A stretch of DNA of 64,000 nt, taken from NCBI GenBank assembly GCA_018388625.1, contig CP074402.1:310001-374000 (forward strand), in the 5' to 3' direction. Below the pieces are notes generated by a model. The model had not been told where the DNA came from. It saw nothing but the letters and a program-made list of their open reading frames with translations, and ran no database searches. The DNA is from Nocardiopsis eucommiae. Lineage in GTDB: Bacteria > Actinomycetota > Actinomycetes > Streptosporangiales > Streptosporangiaceae. Positions 18,194 to 27,876 of this stretch are shown in pieces; position 1 is the stretch's first letter; every line of letters begins with the position of its first letter. The position numbers were made by a program, and so were the translations under genes.

Positions 18194-19791
18194 GTGCAGC
18201 CCGAGACCGTACTCGCCGGAGGTCGGGTGATCGACGGCTCCGGCGGGCCCTCCCGCCTCGCGGACCTGGTCCTGAGCGACGGCCGCGTCACCCACATCGT
18301 CCCACCCGGGAGCGCCAGGACCACCGGTGAGGTCGTCGACGTGTCCGGCCTCGCCGTCTCTCCGGGGTTCGTGGACATGCACGCCCACTCCGACCTCGCC
18401 CTGCTCGCGGACCCGGCCCACGAGGCCAAGGTCCTCCAGGGCGTCACCCTGGAGGTGCTCGGCCAGGACGGGCTCGGCTACGCGCCCGTCACCGACGCCA
18501 CCGTCGACCCCATCCGCGAGCGGATCGCCGCCTGGAACGGGACGCCCGACCTCGACCACTCCTGGCGCGGGGTCGGTGAGTACCTCGACCTGATCGACCG
18601 CGGGTCCCCGACCAACGCCGCCTACCTGGTCCCGCAGGGCAACGTCCGCATGGCGGTCGTGGGCGACGACGACCGGCCCGCCACCGAGGCCGAGATCGAC
18701 CGCATGCGCGCGATGGTGGCCCGGGGCATGGCCCAGGGGGCGCACGGGCTCTCCGCCGGACTCACCTACACCCCCGGCATGTACGCCAGCGACGACGAGA
18801 TCGTCGCCCTCCTCGAACCCGTCCGCGCGGCGGGCGGCTACTACTGCCCCCACCACCGCAACTACGGGTCGCGCGTGGTGGAGTCCTACCAGGAGTGCCT
18901 GGAGGTGGCCCGCCGCGCCCACGTGCCCCTCCACCTCGCTCACTGCCACGTGAACTTTCCGCAGAACCGGGGCCGCGCCCCGAGGTGCTCGACGCCATCG
19001 ACGAGGCCACCGTCCGCTACGGCCTGGACGTCACCCTCGACACCTACCCCTACCGGGCCAGCGCCACCTACCTCGCGGCGCCGCTGCCCTCCTGGGCACA
19101 GGAGGGCGGGACCGCCGCCACGCTCGCCCGCCTGCGCGACCCCGCCACCCGGAACCGGATCCTGCGTGAGGTGGAGGAGGTGGGCACGGACGGCAACCAC
19201 GGCGTCCCCATGGACTGGACCGCCCTCGTGGTCACCGGGACCGCCGACCCCGCGCTGTCCTGGGCGGTGGGTTCCTCCGTCTCGGACCTCGCCCGGGACC
19301 GAGACGAGGCTCCGGGGAAGGTCTTCGTCGACCTGCTGATCGCGGACGAGCTGCGCAGCGGGTGCCTGCTCCAGGTCGGGAACGAGGAGAACATCCGCAC
19401 GATCATGCGCCACGGCGCGCACACGGCGGGCAGCGACGGCATCCTCGTCGGGGAACGGCCCCACCCGCGCGGCTGGGGCACCTTCCCCCGCTACCTCGGC
19501 CACTACGTGCGGGAACTGGGCCTGCTCAGCCTGGAGGAGTGCGTCCGCCACCTCACCTCACGTCCCGCCCAGCGGCTCGGCCTCACCGACCGGGGGTTCA
19601 TCCAGGTCGGCGCCCTGGCGGACCTCGCCGTGTTCGACCCCGACACCGTGAACTCACCCGCCACCTACGAGGAACCCCGGCAGACCCCCGTGGGCATCGA
19701 GCACGTCCTGATCGCCGGAGAGTTCACCGTCCGGGACGGGCGCCGCACCGACCGCCTCCCCGGCCGATCCGTTCGGAGGAACGCCCGATGA
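18194..19791 (+). CDS. N-acyl-D-amino-acid deacylase / D-aminoacylase (frameshifted)
   Basis: The corrected length is 532 aa, normal for amidohydrolase-superfamily D-aminoacylases. The metal-binding HxH is in VDMHAHSDLAL (about residue 62). Later ligands are in YCPHHRNYGSRV and LHLAHCHVNF, and the catalytic-Asp region is HTAGSDGILVG. One C is missing near 18980 (NRGRAPEVLDAID). The enzyme frees D-amino acids from N-acyl-D-amino acids, or a related amide. GGAGGA precedes the GTG at 18194. The stop overlaps the start of the sugar kinase gene by four bases (ATGA), so the two are translationally coupled. Confidence 0.87.
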
Positions 19792-20710
19792 CCCGGATCG
19801 ACGCGGTCTGCGTGGGGGAGACCATGGCTGTGCTCACCTCACCCGAGGCCCTGGCCGAGGACGCCCGCCTGACGGTGGGCACCGGCGGCGCCGAGTCCAA
19901 CGTGGCGATGGCGCTGGCCCGGCTCGGCCACCGCGCCGCCTGGGTGAGCCGGGTGGGCGCGGACCCCTTCGGGCGGATGGTCACCGACGCCGTCGCCCGC
20001 TGCGGGGTGGACGTGCGCGGAGTCGAGGTGGACCCGGACCTGCCCACCGGCCTCTACGTGAAGGACACCGCTCCCGGCGGCGCGGGGGTCCTCTACTACC
20101 GGAGGGGTTCGGCCGCGTCGATGATGTCCGTGGTGGACGGGGAGAAGGTGTGGTCCCGGGGGCCCCGGCTGGTGCACCTGTCCGGGATCACCCCCGCGCT
20201 GTCCTCACGCGCCGCCGCGCTGGTCCGGGACCTCCTCGACCGGCGGTCCGGCAACGGCGCGCTGCGCTGCTTCGACGTCAACCACCGGCCCGCCCTCTGG
20301 GACGCCCGGGAGGCCGGGCCGGTGCTGCTGGACCTGGCCCGTCGCGCCGACGTGGTGTTCGTCGGCCGTGACGAGGCCGAACGCCTGTGGGGCACCCCGG
20401 CCGTGGAGGACGTCCGGGCGGTCCTCCCGGAGGTGCCGACCCTGGTGGTCAAGGACGCCGAACACGGGGCGACGAGCTTCGACGGGGCGGACACGGTGTT
20501 CGTGCCCGCCCCGTCCGTGGAGGTGGTGGAGGAGGTCGGCGCCGGTGACGCCTTCGCCGCCGGTTACCTGTCGGGCCTGCTCGACGGACTCCCCCGGAGC
20601 GTCGGCTGAGCCTGGGACACGTCACGGCGGGGGAGGTGCTGCGCTCCCGCGGCGACACCCTCGAACGGGTCCCGGACGAGGTCGCCCGCATCCGCGCGTC
20701 GGACGGCTAG
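19788..20710 (+). CDS. PfkB-family sugar kinase, 2-keto-3-deoxygluconate-kinase-like (frameshifted at 3' end)
   Basis: The corrected length is 307 aa. PfkB features are CVGETMAVLTSPE and TGGAESNVAMALARLG near the N-terminus, the RVGADPFGRMV loop, and the signature with catalytic Asp EVGAGDAFAAGYLSGL. One C is missing near 20594. With it the C-terminus reads PPERRLSLGHVTAGEVL and ends at TAG 20708-20710, the normal family length. Without it the protein would stop early at 20609. Coupled to the D-aminoacylase by ATGA overlap, it may phosphorylate a keto-acid or sugar acid from the same pathway. The true substrate is unknown. Confidence 0.86.
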
Positions 20711-21015
20711 CCGATCACGATGGCCCCGGCCAGGACCGGGGTGCCGAAGCGGACGGAGCCCTGGCCGGAGGCCAGGGTGCGGCTGCCCTGGCAGCTGGTG
20801 CCCGCGAAGAGTGCGAACCGGGACTCGCCCTCGATCTCGACCACCCCGCCCTGGCCGGTCTCCAGGACACGGCAGCCGCCGTTCTCCACGTTCTGCTCGT
20901 GGCCGGACTCGAAGGTGACCCGCACCGGGGCGGTCTCCTCCTTGCTGGCCATCCCGGAGATGGCTCCGGCGATGGTCGCGGACATGGTGGCGAGGTTGGC
21001 AGGGCGGATCGGCAC
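20707..21015 (-). CDS. Small conserved-looking hypothetical protein
   Basis: This 102-aa protein has GTG start preceded by AAAAGGGG at good spacing. The N-terminal half is hydrophobic (LATMSATIAGAISGMA), followed by a beta-rich stretch (PVRVTFESGHEQNVENGG, FALFAGTSCQGSRTL). Two cysteines are present. I recognise no family. Its TAG stop is the complement of the kinase's stop, so the two convergent genes share the palindrome CTAG. Confidence 0.65.
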   Translation of the reverse strand: MPIRPANLATMSATIAGAISGMASKEETAPVRVTFESGHEQNVENGGCRVLETGQGGVVEIEGESRFALFAGTSCQGSRTLASGQGSVRFGTPVLAGAIVIG

Positions 21016-21261
21016 GGGATTCCCCTTTTCACCGGGCTCGCGCGAGCCCTTGAGGCACAGGTACTGGAGACGCGGACGGGCACCGAAGGGCGCTGCCGAG
21101 TGCGGAGATGGTTACTCTGTGTCATTTAGCTACAGGATCACGCGAAAGGTGGGGAGCCACGGCGGAGTGTCGGCGGATTTCTCCACAGGGTGAACGGGCC
21201 CCTGTCGACCTGGTGGAGGGCTGGATAGGATGGGGGCAACGGACGGGAAGGGAGGGCGCGC

Positions 21262-21561
21262 GTGCAGTACCTGCTGCCGTTCTTCGAGTTCCTCGCCCTC
21301 GGCTTCCTCCCGGTCGACCTCCCGCTCCCCGGTGGGGAGAGCGGTGCCCTGACCCTGCTGGTAGTGGCGGTCGGCGCGGCCCTGACCTGGCTGGCCCTGC
21401 GCGGCACGGCCCTGTGGCCGGTGGGCGACACCGCCACCGGGACGGCGCACGCGATGCGTCGCAGAGCCAGGAAGCTCCCCGTCCTCACCCTGTGCGACCC
21501 CGACGCGGCGGGCAGACCGCGTCCCCGAGCCCCCGGCGCGGCCCTTCCGGCCGTTCGCTGA
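21262..21561 (+). CDS. Small membrane protein (DUF6412-like) upstream of YidC2
   Basis: This 99-aa protein has two hydrophobic segments (LLPFFEFLALGFLPVDL and ALTLLVVAVGAALTWLALRG) and a basic, Pro/Arg-rich cytosolic tail containing AMRRRARKLPVLTLCDPDA. I associate this arrangement with the DUF6412 proteins found beside actinobacterial YidC paralogues. The family name is from memory. AAGGGAGGG precedes the GTG. It is likely an operon partner of the next gene. Confidence 0.7.
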   Translation: MQYLLPFFEFLALGFLPVDLPLPGGESGALTLLVVAVGAALTWLALRGTALWPVGDTATGTAHAMRRRARKLPVLTLCDPDAAGRPRPRAPGAALPAVR

Positions 21562-21656
21562 CCCGCGCCCGGACGCGCCCCCGCGCGCGTACCGCCGTGG
21601 CTCGGCTCCGAGCGGCCTGACGTCTGAACTTCCCACCCAGACGAAGGGTCCCGACC

Positions 21657-22364
21657 TTGTACACCTTCGGGCCGATCGCGGCCGTCATCAGCATGCTCTC
21701 GGCGGTCCTCGCCGCCCTCACCACCACACTCACCCCGCTCGCCGGGGCCACGGCCGCCGGACTGGCGATCGTCGGCCTGACCGTCGCCGTGCGCCTCCTG
21801 CTCCTGCCGCTGGGGGTGGCCCAGGTACGCGCGGAGAAGCAGCGCGCCCGGATCGCGCCCCGGCTCGCGGAGATCACCAAGCGCCACGGGAAGAACCCCG
21901 AGCGGATGCTCGCGGAACAGCGCAAGGTCTACACCGAGGCGGGTACCTCGCCGTTGGCGGGCTGCCTGCCCGGCCTCGTGCAGATCCCTTTGGTCGTGGC
22001 CCTGTACGGGCTGTTCATCGGAGCCGGACCAGGGGAGGAGCCGCTGCTCGCGCACACCTTCGGCGGGATCGAACTCGGCTCCACCCTGGTCACCAGTCTC
22101 GAGGGGGTCCTCGTCCCCCCGGTCTTCGCCGCGCTGCTGGTGCTCCTGGCCCTGGTGGCCTGGGCCAACCGCCGCTACGTGGTGTTGCCGATGATGCGGG
22201 ACAACCCCGCGCAGCCCCCGATGTTGGCGGCACTGTCGTACATGCAGTTCACGACCGTGGTCATCGCGGCGTTCGTGCCCCTGGCCGCCGGGATCTACCT
22301 GTTCGCCTCCACGGCCTGGGCGCTCGCGGAGAAGGTGGTGCTGCGCAGGGTGCTGCCGGACTGA
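21657..22364 (+). CDS. YidC/Oxa1-family membrane insertase (short paralogue)
   Basis: This 235-aa protein has the five-helix Oxa1 core: a first helix after the short N-terminus, the positively charged hairpin VRAEKQRARIAPRLAEITK, KVYTEAGTSPLAGCLPGLVQIPLVVALYGL and the C-terminal pair. It lacks the large periplasmic domain of Gram-negative YidC and the long basic tail of the main actinobacterial copy, so it is a second insertase. The start is TTG at 21657 with GAAGGG 9 nt upstream. It probably helps insert a subset of membrane proteins. Confidence 0.87.
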   Translation: MYTFGPIAAVISMLSAVLAALTTTLTPLAGATAAGLAIVGLTVAVRLLLLPLGVAQVRAEKQRARIAPRLAEITKRHGKNPERMLAEQRKVYTEAGTSPLAGCLPGLVQIPLVVALYGLFIGAGPGEEPLLAHTFGGIELGSTLVTSLEGVLVPPVFAALLVLLALVAWANRRYVVLPMMRDNPAQPPMLAALSYMQFTTVVIAAFVPLAAGIYLFASTAWALAEKVVLRRVLPD

Positions 22365-22392
22365 CCCCCGCCCCCGGGGCCGCCCCCGGCCG

Positions 22393-23009
22393 TCAGAACT
22401 CGACGGTCACGCAGGCGAGGCGGTCCCCGGCGGTGCCCGCGTGCCCCTCGTGGGTGGAGGTGTGCTCGTCGTGCAGCACCAGGGAGTGCGCCTCGCCCTC
22501 GCGGAACTCCCAGTCCACCGTCGAGGTGACGAAGGCGTTGCCGCTGCCGTCGGTGGTCATGTCCAGCCAGACCTCGTTCTCGTGGTTGGCGTAGTCGGGG
22601 TCGGTGGAGGGCTCGTCCTCGGTCGCCGCCGGGTCCACCTCGTTCTGGTAGTGCGGACCGGCGTCGGCGGGTTCGTCACCGCACGGGCGGGTGTGCACGT
22701 GGGCGCCGAAGTCCCGGTCCGCCTCCAGGCCGGTCCCGGTGAACTGCACGAACGTGGAACCGTCCTGGACGCGGACCTGGACGTCCGCGGTGGCCCCCTC
22801 GGGGACCGCGGTCTCGTCGTAGGTGATCGCCCCGGCGCTCTCGCCCGGCGGGAGGAAGATCGAGGCGGTCACGCTCGGGGAGGTGGTCGGCTGGGCGGCG
22901 GGGTTGTCCGTGGCGGCCGCTCCGTCACTGGTGGAGGGGCGCCCTGGGCGCACCCGGTGACGAGAAGGGCGGTCAGGACCAGACCGACGGAGGGTGGCGT
23001 GGTGCGCAT
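22393..23009 (-). CDS. Cu/Zn superoxide-dismutase-like lipoprotein (frameshifted)
   Basis: The corrected length is 205 aa. The N-terminus is a lipoprotein signal peptide (VLTALLVTGCAQG, Cys the likely lipidation site). One C is missing near 22945, just after the lipobox. The mature part resembles SodC: FGAHVHTRPCG gives two adjacent His ligands and the disulfide Cys, AGPHYQNEVDP a bridging-His region, and HSLVLHDEHTS a further His. It is probably extracytoplasmic and may detoxify superoxide or act as a copper-binding relative. The full ligand set should be checked. Confidence 0.8.
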
Positions 23010-23284
23010 GTCGGGACTCCCCGGTGATCAGTGCTGTGGCTGTCCGCAACGTTACCCAAAGTGCATGTCAGATAACGCCGAGTGCGGCAACTGTGGTGTG
23101 CTCGGAGGGTCGGCGCCGCCCCCGTGAGGGCGCGACCGCGCGCCCGACGCCCCTGTGGGGCTCCCGGCGCGCTCCTGGGCCCCTCCGGTGAGGGGACCGT
23201 ACCAGCAGTGCGGGCGGGGAAGGTCGGCCCCTTCGGGGATGGCAGACTGGTGCGTCCCACCACGAACCCTTCTGAACAGGCGAC

Positions 23285-23917
23285 ATGAGAACGATCAAGC
23301 GCGGCGGCGAACACGAGATCGAGATCAGGAAGTCCCGGTTCATCTGCGCCATGGCCAGGGTGGACGACGAGGACGCCGCCCGCGCGTTCATCGCCGAACG
23401 CCGTAAGCAGCACTGGAGCGCGAACCACAACTGCACCGCCTACGTCCTGGGTGACGACGGTGGGGTCCAGCGGTCCAGCGACGACGGCGAGCCGGGCGGC
23501 ACCGCCGGGGTGCCCATGCTGGAGGTGCTCCGCCATCGGCGGATCACCGACACCGTCGCGGTGGTCACCCGGTACTTCGGCGGCACCAAGCTGGGCGCTG
23601 GCGGGCTCATCCGGGCCTACGGCAACGCGGTGTCCGCCGCCGTCGAGGAGTTCGGTCTGCTGGAGCGGCGCCAGCTCCTGGTGGTGGACGTGTTCGCCGA
23701 CTACGTCCTCGGCGGGCGGCTGGAGAGCGACCTGCGCGACTCCTCGACCACCGTCCGGGAGGTCGCCTACGAGGACCGGGTCCGGATCCAGGTGGCACTG
23801 CCGGAGGCCGACCTGCCCGGCTTCGAGGTCCGCCTCGCGGAGCTGACCGGAGGCCGGGCCGAGTTCGAGGTGAGGGGTGTCACCACCATCGAGGTGGAGC
23901 CCGAACCCGGCTCCTGA
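23285..23917 (+). CDS. YigZ/IMPACT family protein
   Basis: This 210-aa protein is full length for the family. The N-terminal UPF0029/IMPACT domain has KSRFICAMARVDDE, HNCTAYVLG and the conserved SSDDGEPGGTAGVPMLEVL, followed by VTRYFGGTKLGAGGLIRAYG. The C-terminal DUF1949-like domain follows. Family members bind nucleic acid or influence translation under stress, but the exact role is unsettled. There is no frame slip. Confidence 0.92.
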   Translation: MRTIKRGGEHEIEIRKSRFICAMARVDDEDAARAFIAERRKQHWSANHNCTAYVLGDDGGVQRSSDDGEPGGTAGVPMLEVLRHRRITDTVAVVTRYFGGTKLGAGGLIRAYGNAVSAAVEEFGLLERRQLLVVDVFADYVLGGRLESDLRDSSTTVREVAYEDRVRIQVALPEADLPGFEVRLAELTGGRAEFEVRGVTTIEVEPEPGS

Positions 23918-24035
23918 GCCCGGGAGCGGCGCGCTCACAGGCCCGTAACGAGTGGTCGGCACCGTGTATCCACCTGGCCGCTCCCCGGCTTAGGATTTGC
24001 CGTAAACGTCATCGTTTCGTGGGGAGATACCGTCA

Positions 24036-25559
24036 ATGCGCAGCTCACGGGTGCTTCAGGCGCTGACCTGTGGCCTTGCGGCGCTGCTGGTCGCGGGTTG
24101 CACCGGTGATCCGGAGCCGCCCGCCCCCGCACCGGAGGAGGAGCCCCTCCGATCCCCACGGAGTTCGAGGGAGAGCTGCCCCCGGCATCGAGGGCGAGGT
24201 CCTGCGCCCCCTGCACGGTGAGGACGCGGGCTCCCACGACATCCTCGACGACCCCCTGGGCGTGCGGATCAGCCCGGTCGGCGCTGCCTTCCTGATCAGC
24301 TCCGGCGGTGAGGACCGGCACCTGCTCCAGGACGCCGCCACCGGCGACACCCTCTGGGAGGGCGAGGCGCGCTTCCGGGGGTTCGACACCGACTCCGGGG
24401 GCGAGACCGTCCTGCTCATGACCGACACGGACGACACCCCCTTCGTCCTGGACGCCGAAGGGCAGCGGCTCTGGGAACCGGCGGGGAGGGCGACCTCTAC
24501 CTGGACGGCGTCGCGGTGCGCCGCCCGGCCGAGTGGAGCTCGGAGGAGCCCCACGGCGACTTCTCGGTGCTGGACGCCGAGGGCGCGGAACTGTGGTCCT
24601 ACACCTTCGAGCCCGAACCGGAGGACACCGAACCCGAGGACGCCGAGACGGACGAGGACGACGAGACCGCTCCGGAGGACACCGAGGCCAGCGCGGACGA
24701 CCCGGAACGCCTGGGCGTCCCGGTGGCCGCCTGGGACGACACCGTCCTGCTGGACTCCGGGGACTCCGTCCTGCGCGCCCACTCGCTCGATCCCGAGGAC
24801 GCGGGCGAACTCCTGTGGTCGGTGGCGGCCAGCGACGAGGAGCTGGGACTGCCCGCCACCGCACCCGTCCCCCTCCCGCAGATCCTCGGGGTGTTCCCCG
24901 CCCCGGAGCCCGAGGACGGCGCGGAGGACGAGGGCGCGGAGAACGAGGACGAGGACGAGGACGAGGAGGACCGGGCGGACGAGGACGTCCCGGCGACGAT
25001 ACTGCTGCGCTGGGCCCAGCCCGAGGCGCCCTCGGTGCTCTCCGCCCACGACACCGTGGACGGCGAGCCGCTGTGGACCCTGGAGGAGGCGGGCACCAAC
25101 CCGGTCTCGCAGCACTTCGACGAAGCGGGCGTCCCCGGGCTCCTGTACGACTCCGCCACCGGAACCCTCCTGTTGTCGCAGGCCAGCGGTGAGGCCACCA
25201 TGGTCGCGGTCGACCTGGTCCGCGGTGAGGTCCGCTGGGGCCTGGAGGAGGACGACGGTTCGATCTCGCCGGCCTTCGCCCACGGCGGCCTGGTCTACGG
25301 GGACTCACGCTCCAACGAGGACGGCGACCTCCAGCTGGTGCTGGACGCGCAGACCATGGACGTGGTCGGGGACGAGCTCTCCGCCTACGTGGAGGCGATC
25401 ACCGACACCGGCCACGCCATCCTCGTCCAGGACCGGCAGCGCTTCGTCGTCGGCCCGGAACCAGAGGACCCCGAGGCGGACGAGGACGCGGAGGGGTCCG
25501 AACCTCCAGAGGACCCGGAGGACGCCGAGTCACCCGCCCCGTCCGACGAGGCCAGCTGA
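24036..25559 (+). CDS. Acidic PQQ-like beta-propeller lipoprotein (frameshifted)
   Basis: The corrected length is 508 aa. The lipobox is in LTCGLAALLVAGCTGD. Three bases are missing: two near 24150-24177 (giving EEEPLRIPTEFEGELPPGIEG) and one near 24487 (EPAGEGDLYLDGVAV). The body has repeated PQQ/quinoprotein-like blades such as LQDAATGDTLWEGEARF, LDAEGAELWSY, DTVDGEPLWTLEEA and VDLVRGEVRWGLEED. Three long acidic insertions interrupt it (about 24610-24700, 24905-24985, 25450-25555). I infer an extracytoplasmic sensor or scaffold. No enzyme motif is visible. The next gene starts 4 bp after the stop. Confidence 0.8.
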
Positions 25560-25563
25560 TCCG

Positions 25564-26130
25564 GTGGACGACCGCACACCCGACGCCCGCCCCGGGTACG
25601 AGCGGAGCGTCGTCACCAACCCGGTGCTGCGGATCGCGGGCATGGTGGTCGGCCCCGCGATCGCGGTGGTCGGCACCGGCGTCCTCGTCGTGGACGAGGG
25701 GCCGTTCTGGTGGCCCCTCCTCGCGGTGCTGTTCCTCGCGGCCGTCATCGGCGGGGCGCTCGTGTACGTCTCCAGCGTCCGCATGAGGGTCGCGAGCGGA
25801 GTGCTGGAGATCCACGCGGGCCGTCGCGGCGTCGGGCTCCGGACCGACGAGATCGCCTACGTCGGCTGGGCCCGCCTCGAGGGCCGCCACGTGTGGCGCC
25901 CGAGCCGGTTCAACCTGACCAACGCCCGCGCGGGGGACGGCGTCGAGATCGTCTGCCGGGACGGCCGGTACGTCACCGCCCGCACCGACACCCCCGACGC
26001 ACTCGTCCGGGCGCTGCTCGCCGAGGGCATGGACCCGGGGGCGACACGCGTCCCCTTCCCCTTCGAGGCCGTCCGCTACGGCCGCGTCCGGGAGGTCCGG
26101 CGCGAGGAGCGCACCACGGATCCGGGCTGA
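25564..26130 (+). CDS. Two-TM membrane protein, DUF3093-like
   Basis: This 188-aa protein is read from the GTG at 25564, 4 bp after the previous stop. It has two adjacent transmembrane helices (IAGMVVGPAIAVVGTGVLVV and FWWPLLAVLFLAAVIGGALVYV). A cytosolic PH-like beta domain follows (MRVASGVLEIHAGRRGVG, IAYVGWARLEGR, VEIVCRDGRYVTARTDTP). This matches the general pattern of actinobacterial DUF3093 proteins. I am unsure of the family assignment. It probably shares a transcript with the lipoprotein. Confidence 0.72.
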   Translation: MDDRTPDARPGYERSVVTNPVLRIAGMVVGPAIAVVGTGVLVVDEGPFWWPLLAVLFLAAVIGGALVYVSSVRMRVASGVLEIHAGRRGVGLRTDEIAYVGWARLEGRHVWRPSRFNLTNARAGDGVEIVCRDGRYVTARTDTPDALVRALLAEGMDPGATRVPFPFEAVRYGRVREVRREERTTDPG

Positions 26131-26140
26131 CGGGGCCCGT

Positions 26141-27624
26141 TCACTGGCGGCGTTCGGGCATCCGCAGGACCACTCGGAGACCGAGCGCCCCGGTGTCGAG
26201 GGTGCCGTCCTCGTGGGCCTCCCACTGCCAGCGCGCGTGCACCGACTCCCCGGTCCCCACCACGAGGGTGTTCGGAGGGATGTTGGCGAGCACGTGTTCG
26301 TCCGACGTCCCCAGCGGACGCGGCACGACCACCACGAGCGGGTGCTCGGGGCTGTGCTCCAGGCCCTGGACGGGATCCGGGACGGTCAGGTCCGGCAGCG
26401 CGGCGGGGACCACGGTGTGCAGCGGCTGACCCGACTTCAGGACCCGCATCGTCAGGCCCTTGGCGTGGAGCGCGTCCGCGACCACGCGCACCGCGTCGGC
26501 GGCGACCGTGCGATCGCCGCCCACCGCCAGCAGGCCGCGGACCCGGGTGAGGTCGACGTGGACCAGCGCGTCCCCGTCCTCCAGGGTGCCCAGGCACGCC
26601 AGGACCCCGTTGACCACGGGGCGGACCATCGTGTGGGTGGACGCGGCGAAGTTGAGCGGGCCCGAGGACCCCGCACCGCGCGCGTAGCGCCAGGTCGTGG
26701 TGTCCACGACCCGCCACGAGGTGGCGGGAGGGGTCGCCCCGGCGGGGACGATCGCGGTCGTCTCCCCGGGCGTGGTCAGGATCGCCACGGGCCGGGCGGG
26801 GATCTCGGCGGGCGCTCCGAGGAGGTCCGCGTGGGCGCCTCCCGCGCGGTGGACCGCGTCGGGATCGGCCGTGACGCGCTCGGTCGCGGCCCGGCGCCGA
26901 CGCGTCGCGGCGGCGATCCGAGCCGAGCGGGGCTTGCGGGGCCTGCGCCAGGGGAGCGCGGCGATCTTCCGGAACGGCCAGGCGACGGCCCGGCCGATCG
27001 GCTGCCAGAACAGCGTCAGCAGGGTCAGCAGGATGAGTCCCGCCGCACCGGCCGCGAGGAGGCGCGGGTCGATCTTGGGCTTGTCGTCCTGCGGGGTGAC
27101 GTCGGTGACCTCACCCTCCTGCGCCGACGGTTCCTCCTCGGGCGGCGGGGAGTAGGCGGGAGGCGCCGGGTGCGGACTCGGCGGGGCCACGCCCTGGGCG
27201 TTGGCCTGGTCCACCGCGACCACGCACAGGGGGTCGCGGCCCTCGTAGACGCCGTCACCGCCGGAGTCGAAGGGGACCACCAGTCGCCAGTCCGTCTGGA
27301 CCGCGCGGTCCTCGCCCAGGGCCTGGCCGTCCGACTGGGTGCGGCCCACGTTGAGTTCGTGGATCTCGTCGGCGCGTTCCGGGTCGTCCAGGATGAGGTC
27401 GGCGATCGCCTCCAGCCCGGGGAGCCCTCCGGCACCACGTAGTAGTAGACCTGCGGGCACATGTCGTAGGTGCCCGTGGTGTCCGCTCCGGCCGGGGCCG
27501 CGCCCAGCGCGGACAGGAGGACCGCGACCAGGGAGGTACCGACGACGAGGGTGGAGGCGGTGCGGACCGTCCGCGTCGCCGCCGACCGTGCTTCGAGGGG
27601 TCGTGCCGCCGCTGTCAGGTTCAC
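26141..27624 (-). CDS. LysM-like membrane-anchored protein divergent from the T7SS locus (frameshifted)
   Basis: The corrected length is 494 aa. An N-terminal signal or anchor (TLVVGTSLVAVLLSALGAAPAGA) is followed by a LysM-like domain (YYYVVPEGGLPGLEAIADLI, then ADEIHELNVGRTQSDGQAL). A Pro-rich linker, a second transmembrane helix (LLAAGAAGLILLTLLTLFW), a very basic stretch and a C-terminal soluble domain of unknown type follow (VRVVADALHAKGLTMRVL, PLVVVVPRP). One G is missing near 27425. The GTG at 27624 follows GGGAGAGAG. Being divergent from the giant protein suggests it belongs to the same island, perhaps tethering the system to peptidoglycan. This is inference. Confidence 0.75.
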
Positions 27625-27728
27625 TCGCTCTCTCCCGTTGCCGTCATCACTGGTGGTTCGCCCGGAGGAGATGATGCGGAAAGTCTCCTCCCGGTTCGCG
27701 GGAACTCGGAGGGCTTCCGGTGCATCTG

Positions 27729-27756
27729 TTAACTCATGGGGGTGGGAGTCTATGAT
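27729..27756 (+). promoter_or_regulatory. Candidate promoter of the T7SS island
   Basis: TTAACT (27729-27734) and TATGAT (27751-27756) are separated by 16 nt in an AT-enriched patch between divergent genes. TATGAT is a very good -10. The leader to the GTG at 27877 would be about 115 nt. Confidence 0.5.
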
Positions 27757-27876
27757 GTCGGACTCGCGCGGTGCCCAACGCCCCCGAGCCCTGTGAACAC
27801 CCGGATGTTCGTGCCCCTGCCCGTGCGGTGAACACGACGGTGCCCTGTCGGACCTGGAAAGCGAGTACCTCGGGAC

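Noticed and set aside
24070..26130. One 686-aa protein covering the lipoprotein and the following membrane protein
   Set aside because: It arises because frame slips move the lipoprotein's coding sequence through this frame. Residues 150-490 are out-of-frame noise. Two genes with separate starts explain it better.
26141..27624. LysM-like protein as EccB
   Set aside because: EccB has one N-terminal TM and a large repeated extracytoplasmic domain. Here the order (signal, LysM-like, second TM, basic region, soluble domain) differs.
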